From contig CM073321.1 of NCBI GenBank assembly GCA_037043015.1, positions 37,282,420 through 37,346,419 of the forward strand: a DNA stretch of 64,000 nucleotides, given 5' to 3'. Below, piece by piece: positions 57,315 through 64,000 of the stretch (positions are counted from its first letter, which is position 1; the number at the start of each line of letters is the position of its first letter). The translations under genes were made by a program, and so were the position numbers. This stretch comes from Bryum argenteum (Eukaryota; Streptophyta; Bryopsida; Bryales; Bryaceae). Under the pieces are notes generated by a model. The model did no database searches. It worked only from the letters and a program-made list of their open reading frames with translations, and was not told where the DNA came from.

Positions 57315-60300
57315 ATGGAGCATTCTTCCCAATTCAACGGGGTAGCAGATAATAGAAGAGAAACTCGCAAATGGGACGATTGGCTACAAGTATCTAGGGA
57401 ACGGAACGACAAGCCAAATACTCGCGTGTGCTTATTCTGTGGGAAAAGCACAGTCTTTGTAAGGCAACGAGCATTTGCTCATTTCGGATATCCTCAGAAT
57501 TCCCCATTACCCCGGTGTACGAGGTTACCCCGTGGAGTTCTCGAGCTATTCCGTGACTGTGGAGGGATGGTTCCAAAGAACAACATTCCTTATGCGGATG
57601 TTGTTCCTGACTCACGAGTGTATGCCGACATACCGTATGTGGCAAGGGAAACTATAGAGAACATAGATTCCCCTCGCATCAAGTCTGTACAAGTGCCATC
57701 CCCTAACCTAAGGTCAAATCAGGTGCCATCCTCTAACAAGGGGAGTCATGGCAGCAATGGACAAAGGATCTCTACACTCTCTGGCGGACGGGGACATGGG
57801 CAAAGGAGTATGGAGGATAGTTTTGATCTTGCCACCAGACAAAATTTGGATGCAAAGTGGGCTTCATTGTTCTATGAGGCAAACATTGCATTCAATGTCG
57901 TACGACATCTAGCATTCATAAGTGCCGTTCAAGAGACAGCAAAGGCCGGTATTGGTGGATATCAACCACCCTCGTATCATGCTATTAGGACTGCGATGCT
58001 CGTTGCGAAGAAGGCAGTTGTGGAAAGGTCGGTTGAAGATCAAACAAAACTATCTATCGAGAAGTACGAAGGAACAATATGCTCAGATGGGTGGTCTATC
58101 GTCACAATTAGACCACTCATTAACATGATGCTCGTTTGCCCAGTGGGAGAGGTGTTTCTGGGATCAGTGGATACTACAGGGAAGAAAAAGGACATCGCTT
58201 ATGTGGCAAATGAAATGACGAAGTACATAGAGGAGCTTGGACCAAAAAACATCGTGCAGATATGCACAGACAATGCAAGCTCCATGTTAGGTGCTGTCAA
58301 GAAGTTGCAGATAGACTATCCTCACTTATATGGACAAGGTTGTGCGGCACATATTCTAGACCTCCTTCTAGAAGATTGGGGGATAGAGGCATGGGTTGAA
58401 CATTTGGAGGAGCAAGCCAAGAGAGTGTGCACATTTATTAAAGGGTCGCACGTCCCACTTGCTCTATTCAAGAAGTACTTGCCGAAGCTGCAGCTCAAGG
58501 TACCACCTCAAACTCGATTTGCAACAAACTACTTGATGATAGAGCGGTTGTTAAAGCTACAACAACCTCTGAACAACATGGTGATCGATGCGGAGTGGCA
58601 TGTGTTTGTCCAAACATTGTTCAACAGGCAAAACAGGCACCAGTTACAGACAAAGGCAAGGAATGTGCGGAATAGCATTAGGAGCGATGAGTTCTGGGAG
58701 AATTGTACGAAGTTTGTGAAAGTAGTTGAACCAATACTCATAGCTCTTCGGGAGTTTGACGGGGAAGTACCAGCCATGCCTAGGGCATATGTGATCATGT
58801 CGGACCTTAAAGAACACGTGTTCTCTTTGCGTGAACCTCCATTCGAACTATTCCCCGACATTGCTACAAAATACGAGGATGCATTTCAAAAACAATGGGA
58901 AATGATGCTCACAGACCTCCACTATGCACCAGCTTTGTTGAACCCTTATTTGACAAATATGGGAGCAATTGAAAACAACGGAGAAGCAAAAAGAGCTTTA
59001 AACCGGGTCATAAGGAAGCTTAGCGCCCCAATGGGAGTAGTCTATGAAGAAGTGGTGCGGGAACTCATACAATATGAGGAGAGGACGGGTCCATTTAACA
59101 CCAATTCAGAGGCCCCTGATCCGGCTCAGTGTGACTTGTGACCACATCAATGGTGGCATCAAGTTGGGGGGAATGCCTTGCCAAAAATTGCGAAGAGGAT
59201 TTTGGCATTGACATGTTCAGCTTCATCATGTGAGAGGAATTGGAGCATGTACTCTTTCGTGCACAACAAAGTGAGGAATCGTTTGTCAACTTCCAAAGCA
59301 TAGGACCTTGTGTACATCTATGCGAACGCCAAACTCGAGCGCCACAAACGTACCAAATCGCCGAGAACGTGGTATGGAAATTATTTAGAAGAAGAGGACT
59401 CTGAAGAAGAAGAGTATATACCGGACAATGAACGGGATGATGGTGTATTCATGGATAACCCGAAGGCAGATGACGACAATTATGTCAATGACGGTAGCGA
59501 ACACGATGACCTAGAGAATTGGAACGACAACGAAGGAAACATGACTATTCATGTCAAGGATATGTTTGAGTTCGATGACGACCAGGATGTTCCACAACTC
59601 CCTCGCTAGTTTGCGGTGTTCGCCAATGACACAGAAGGAGAAGGAGTGGCAAATTTACAGCTCCAAGAGAGTACCTGCCTCGCGAAACAAGACTTGGTAA
59701 ACCAGATGGATGAAGAAAACATTGGTAACAATAAAGGCAGCCCTCACTCTAACAACGACGATAAACTTGAGAGTGTGAAGTGCACGGTTACCACGGCATG
59801 AGTTGAAATGGACCAAATTAAAGTGGAACTGACAATGTATCCAATTCAGGTTGCATAGAAGTGGGGTCACCTAGAGTTTCAACCATTTGATCAAGGAATT
59901 CAACTCTTAACGGAGATGACTCCGATGTACCTCTACAACAATTGTTCCCAAGGGTTACCCAACCTAAAGGGCCTCATACAACTCGTATGGTATTGCCGAA
60001 GACGGAGGTCAAGATAGAACCAACAAGTCCGACATGCACTCGAGCATTGGCAGTGTTACGAGACGTCGGGCCATCTTCACAACCTCGCAATCGTATTACA
60101 CAAGGCCAGAAGCGTTTGAGGAAGGCACACAACCGACGATGTCGGAAAGCAGCACGCATACATGAAGAAGTCCATGCGGGGATTGCTTCATCCAATAATC
60201 CGAATACACGTACAATGCGACATCTATCACTGAACGCAAACGGGATCACTAATGCTTTACGGCCCTTGAAGCGCCTCGTTACAGTGAACAAGAAAACAAC

Positions 60301-60472
60301 TACGAACACGAAATTGCGCAATTTGGCGAGTGAGGTTGAGTGTAAAGTACGCAATAAGAGAGAGGATGAAGACGAGGATGGCAACCAAAGCACAGATGAC
60401 TCTCTAGGTGAAACCGATCCAAACGCAGATGAAGTATCAAGCGACGATACGTATACATTGAAGGATACCTAA
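57315..60472 (+). pseudogene. hAT transposase (BED finger, DUF659, hAT dimerisation), in-frame stops
   Basis: ATG 57315 (MEHSSQFNGVADNRRETRKW). BED finger CLFCGKSTVFVRQRAFAHFG at about 57430. DUF659 has DGWSIVTIRPLINMMLVCPV (first catalytic Asp, about 58087) and ICTDNASSMLGAVKKLQ (second, about 58263). Next is the motif GCAAHILDLLLEDWG. The hAT dimerisation domain lies at 59142-59330 (HQWWHQVGGN, SASSCERNWSMYSFVH, DLVYIYANAKL), followed by an acidic tail and a basic region (RKAHNRRCRKAARIHEEVHA). Stops TGA 59139, TAG 59301, TAG 59607 and TGA 59799 are in frame. A frame change lies between 59,800 and 59,940. TGA 59139 falls exactly between the core and the dimerisation domain, so any product would be truncated. 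It is clearly homologous to 1957-4709 but diverged. Confidence 0.88.
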
Positions 60473-60795
60473 AGACGTGTTATTGGAATTCTGTTATTTT
60501 GGATTGGAAGCACAAAGTTTGTTGTTAGTACTCAGTACAATACTACAATGTACTGCAAGTAGGGCAACTATTAGCTTACAATATTTTGGTATCCTAGTAT
60601 GTTTCGGAGTATAATACACAAAGTTCGGTATACATAGTAGTTACATCATATATATATATATATATACTATGATTATAGACATGGACAAATTTGTACTATG
60701 AAATGCACTATTGATCTTGTTTTGGATAAAAAGGTATTCATAAATTGCATTGGTGCTCATTTTGTACCAATATGAAATTATCTTGCTTGTTTTGT
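60473..60795. other. 3' flank of transposase, no gene
   Basis: AT-rich, with a short (TA)n run near 60,648-60,667. Confidence 0.55.
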
Positions 60796-60799
60796 ATTC

Positions 60800-61075
60800 A
60801 ACCAACCCAAGGCGACCATCGATCGCCACATGCGCGCTACCCCCAGGGCGACTGCCGATCGCTATAAGCTACCGATGATCACCCAAGGCGATCGTCGGTA
60901 ACTCACTGACAACTGGCGGTCGCCTAGAAGCGGTTGCCAGGGCGACCGCCGGTCTCCCTATTGGACCCCCGGTCGCCTAAACGCGGCAGCCAGAGCGATC
61001 GGCGATCGCCGCATGTCACCGACGTTTGCCCCTATGCTACCGTCGGTCGCCTAGCGAGGTCGCCCACCCGTGGTT
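60800..61075. repeat. GC-rich subterminal cluster, element 2 right end
   Basis: About ten degenerate copies of GGCGACCGCCGGTC, GGCGATCGTCGGT and ACCGACGTTTGCCCC, 210-490 bp inside the right terminus, mirroring 43195-43420. Confidence 0.8.
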
Positions 61076-61269
61076 GCTCAATGTGACGTGTATTTTTGTT
61101 TTCCACGTCATTATCGACTCTACGCCACGTAGGAAAATAGCTTTATACCTCAATGTCAATCTCAACAAGTTTTTTACTATGCAATTTTTGGAACGGTCGA
61201 CATTCTCGTCGATTGGACGTCTAACAGAAATGTCCAATATGACAAATCAGTCAGAAATTCTGAAAAGTG

Positions 61270-61289
61270 TGTCTAATAAGACCACCTTG
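61270..61289 (-). repeat. right terminal inverted repeat, element 2
   Basis: TGTCTAATAAGACCACCTTG; 18 of 20 bases match the left end in inverted orientation. Confidence 0.93.
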
Positions 61290-61297
61290 CTTGTGTC
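61290..61297. repeat. 8-bp target-site duplication of element 2, right copy
   Basis: CTTGTGTC is identical to 43005-43012. Confidence 0.94.
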
Positions 61298-61409
61298 CGA
61301 CCTTACATTTTATCGTCGTATTTGATGGCGCTAGTTCTCTCAGCATTGGTTTAACTCGAGTCGAGCTTATTTGGCTATATCATATTGCATAGCAATCTTG
61401 TTGATGATT

Positions 61410-62347
61410 CCTCTAAAATGAATTTGTATCCTGGTGTCCAATTCCGTCTCGGTTTCGGACAATGATTTTGATTTCCGTTGCGCTGCTTCTGTTGATTCGA
61501 TTTTGGACTACGGACAATACACAATTTTACACACTGTAATGGGCCATATAATGTACTCAGCAGCTACTGCACAATCAACTATGGACTACTCGACAATGGC
61601 AATCGATGATGGTGTTGTGGATAGTCCTCCTTTTGGCGGTAAACGACCACACTCTGCATATTCTCCTTCCCCGCTGAAGAACCGTACCATGATAGACAAA
61701 TCAAGTTGAGGTGGCGCTCCGCAAAGAAAGCTTTATGATGATTCTGAGTTCGTTGAGGATGCACTTCCGGTACACGTATGTAATACATGAAGCAGTTCAT
61801 CTATGAATTTTACTTTGGTTGTTAACTTCAATCCTAGTTTGATTTACTTACATTTCTCTATCTCTTTTCATGGACTTAGGCGACAACTGCAACAGTCGTG
61901 CCCATACCAGTCATCTTTGAGTCCCCGGCTCTTTGCGTATCACCTCATAAGGCATCGGTGCTGAAAATATCTCGTGGTGCGACAACACATTCTCTCTCTA
62001 CGCCTTGTCCATTGAAGTCTTTGGAGCCGGCAGCAGAACTTGGAGACTGCATGACAGAATTAATGGGGCCACCTAAACCGTCTGTTGCCCACGCTGTTGA
62101 TACCTCGCGTTTGCTCTTTTGTACTATGCGCCCGCCATTACACGAGGGTCACCGCCAGACTCAATCACACGATGGATTTCAGCCTAGCGTTACTTGTCCT
62201 CCAGTTCGTGATGCATGGGAGCAACAAATTTTGAAGCTTCAAAGACAGGAAAAATCAAGTTCGCGTTCGTCACCATTGACAAGCTACAGTCGTCGACCAG
62301 AAGTGTGGAAGGCGCTAGGTGAAATTCGAAGCCGTTCGCACTTGTGA
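61410..62347 (+). pseudogene. unknown gene with SAATAQSTMD motif, right copy
   Basis: The first exon reads CAASVDSILDYGQYTILHTV, then SAATAQSTMDYSTMAIDDGV, an in-frame TGA at 61707-61709 (KSS*GGAPQ; CGA likely), then RKLYDDSEFVEDALP. The left copy has RVLYDEVDVTQDLSP at the same place. A probable intron runs from about 61770 to 61880, with an acceptor-like TTAG before GCGACAACTGC. A second exon from about 61883 encodes VVPIPVIFESPALCVSPHKA and ends WKALGEIRSRSHL at 62347. It is Ser/Pro/Thr-rich with no recognised domain. In the uninterrupted locus it would follow the FCP1-like fragment at 42882 by a few hundred bp, as on the left side. Confidence 0.5.
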
Positions 62348-62349
62348 TA

Positions 62350-62950
62350 CGACAACAGTCTTGATATGATTTAAAGGACATTGATCAGCGTAGTTCTTCA
62401 TAGATAGCCCACGTTCAACAGGATACTATATTGTTCTATTGGTATAGAACTATCGTATTTACCGTTGTACATTCAGATTATTCATATGTAACTAGAGCTC
62501 ACATTTATATCTGGATCAGCATATTTCCTTTGACGGTGTCAATTGGTGTATACAATGTCTATAAATAAACATACATTCATGTATATTCCATTCTGGTATA
62601 CAATTAATCATCCATCTATATCTACTTTATACTATTTTTAATGGCCTATATGCATCATTTAACTAAATATGGACTTTAAAACATGGGGAGACCCCTCCAT
62701 CCATGACCTTAAAATCTACATATTTAAAGAGTATCTTCATAGAACCTAGATTCTAGAACTCATTTTGCAACTATTGTTCTTAATTGTAGACCGTGGATTG
62801 TCCATGTTTAGTTAAATATGTCATCTATTTGGCTTTTTATCATTACTTCTGGGACTCAACAATACTCTCATTATTGAGGGATACTTTCAAAATAATGAAT
62901 ATGGTGTTTCTTACATATAACAGATCATCAAGCAAACCTCAAAGCATTTG
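62350..62950. other. AT-rich spacer, no feature seen
   Basis: Non-coding sequence between the unknown gene and a run of degenerate palindromes. Confidence 0.5.
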
Positions 62951-62954
62951 TATG

Positions 62955-63455
62955 TAGATGATCATTTAGCTCGACTCAAGCTATATGAACATCTTCAATT
63001 TGCTCAGCAAGACAGACTCGAATCATTTGAACGCGGATGACCATTTAGCTCGACTTGAGCTAAATGATCTACCTACAATCAGCTCATCAAGACGAACACA
63101 AATCAATTATTTGTGGATGATCATTTAGATCGAGTTGCGCTAAATGGTCTTCCTACAATTAGCTCAACAAGATGAATTCAATGAATTAGCGTGAGGATGA
63201 CCATGTAGCTCGAGTCGAGCTTAATGAACATCGTCAATTTGCCCATCAAGACGAACTCGAATCATTTGAACGCAGATGACCATTTAGATCAACTCGAGGT
63301 TAACGAACTTAGTGCAAAAAACGCATCAAGAACTCGAAATATTTGAATGTAAATGACTATTTAGCTCGACTCAAGCTAAATGAGCTTGTCCGTATCAGCG
63401 TCTTATATTATCAGCGAATGATGTAATATGAGGGTTTCCCTCGACTCGAGCTAAA
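62955..63455. repeat. degenerate palindrome array 3
   Basis: About seven decayed copies (62,966; 63,050; 63,123; 63,205; 63,285; 63,360; 63,440) about 75-85 bp apart. Each keeps one good arm (TTTAGCTCGA or GAGCTAAA) and repeating spacers (CGAACTCGAATCATTTGAACGC). This is the oldest-looking array. A further single decayed palindrome lies at about 61,354. Confidence 0.8.
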
Positions 63456-64000
63456 ATGACATGCGTTCGAGATCAGAAATTGCCTCAAAATTTGTGCACA
63501 ATGAATTGTGAGAATGATTCTTGGGAACCGTGCACATGTAACAGTTTGTTTGCCTCGATTTCCGTGCACACCAACTCCGACAAAATCCACTTTGTCATCA
63601 GGAATGCACCACGATGAAGGCAACATGTGACCAATCAACAACAAATTCTTGTTACACATTGTAATTGAGGTTATTGATCAGACTCACCTTCACGCCGACA
63701 GCTGCAATAATTTAACGAACGCCGAGAGCATCCTCAAAAGTAGCATGCACAACAACTCAAGAGCTACTAAGAATCTCAAACCCTATTCAGAATCTACTAA
63801 ACCAAAAGCACAATTGAGAAAATTTTTGACCGTGTGCTGCGTCAAAGCTGAAACGTAGTACAGTGACGGCTAAGGGCAAAGGTGCGGAGGTGCGGAGAAG
63901 CAGATGAGCGGAGGAGGGGGGCAGTCCGCACAGAGAAAGAAGAGCGAGCAACACCAAGCGGAGGAGAAAAATGGCGCCAAGAAAGGGCACCAAATCAGCA
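63456..64000. other. right edge of window, no recognised gene
   Basis: No motif is recognised. The last 150 bp are purine- and GC-rich. Any gene here would continue beyond the window. Confidence 0.4.

Larger units (their letters stand above)
43013..61289. mobile_element. giant hAT-type transposon, element 2 (18,277 bp), with cargo genes
   Basis: The left end CAGGGTTGTCTTATTAGACA and right end TGTCTAATAAGACCACCTTG are inverted repeats matching at 18 of 20 positions. An exact 8-bp duplication (CTTGTGTC) flanks them. Gene order inside: kinase-like (minus), WCHI-RING (plus), WCHI (minus), WCHI (plus), WCHI (plus), BED/DUF659/hAT transposase (plus). GC-rich CGACCG/CGGTCG clusters lie at both ends and before every gene. 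It inserted between the truncated FCP1-like fragment and its downstream partner gene. Lesions are mostly in-frame stops and the target duplication is intact, so insertion is relatively recent. The length is far above the usual few kb of plant hAT elements. Confidence 0.94.

Noticed and set aside
24105-63500. Integrated large DNA virus, suggested by palindromic repeats and an FCP1-like gene
   Set aside because: Clear spliceosomal introns and no capsid, polymerase or packaging genes are seen. The DUF7869-like gene points to a transposon or host locus.

Overview
The window is nuclear DNA of a streptophyte (land plant or charophyte-grade alga). Three things point there: plant-type TTTAGGG interstitial telomeric repeats, spliceosomal GT-AG introns, and typical plant transposon content (hAT transposases with BED finger, DUF659 and hAT dimerisation domains, a Ty3-type pol, a decayed LINE). 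The species cannot be fixed from the sequence. The DUF7869-like gene at 39-42 kb resembles, from memory, a family common in bryophytes and algae.

The main result is two complete, very large hAT-type DNA transposons with exact boundaries. Element 1 spans 1283-18187 (16,905 bp). It has 11-bp perfect terminal inverted repeats (CAGGGATGTCA) and the 8-bp target duplication CTTCTATG. Element 2 spans 43013-61289 (18,277 bp). It has 20-bp inverted repeats matching at 18 of 20 positions (CAGGG/CAAGG...TCTTATTAGACA) and the duplication CTTGTGTC. Ordinary hAT elements are a few kb with one gene. These two carry the same cargo set: a BED/DUF659/hAT transposase, a protein kinase-like gene, a RING-H2 gene, and several members of a protein family I do not recognise, which I call the WCHI module. 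There are six WCHI copies, two in element 1 and four in element 2. In each element one WCHI copy is fused upstream of the RING finger. GC-rich CGACCG/CGGTCG clusters lie just inside both ends and also in front of most cargo genes, often next to a TATA box. All cargo genes are now interrupted. In element 2 the damage is almost entirely in-frame stops that fit CAA, CAG or CGA turned to TAA, TAG or TGA. Element 1 also has frameshifts, so it looks older.

Element 1 lies in a flank that holds a transposon-like ORF fragment (18251-18652) and then a decayed LINE (about 18.7-22 kb). A truncated Ty3 pol follows on the minus strand (22.7-24.1 kb).

From about 24.4 to 63.5 kb, excluding element 2, lies a second unusual locus. 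It is studded with a 25-bp odd palindrome: arms AGTTTAGCTCGA and TCGAGCTAAACT around one central base that can be A, C, G or T. About 24 copies form a higher-order array at 31.2-32.8 kb. About 12 form an inverted counterpart at 38.2-38.95 kb. Others sit inside introns and between genes. Minus-strand genes run leftward: a multi-exon gene with a possible methyltransferase motif (26.8-31.1 kb), an FCP1/NIF-like phosphatase (25.5-26.6 kb) and a short unknown gene (24.4-25.2 kb). Plus-strand genes run rightward: a DUF7869-like protein (39.07-42.2 kb), a second truncated FCP1-like fragment (42.5-42.9 kb) and a second copy of the unknown gene (61.4-62.3 kb). The FCP1-unknown gene pair is thus present twice in inverted orientation, and element 2 inserted between the two partners of the right-hand pair. 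The centre (33-38 kb) is AT-rich, non-coding and contains a telomeric-repeat tract.
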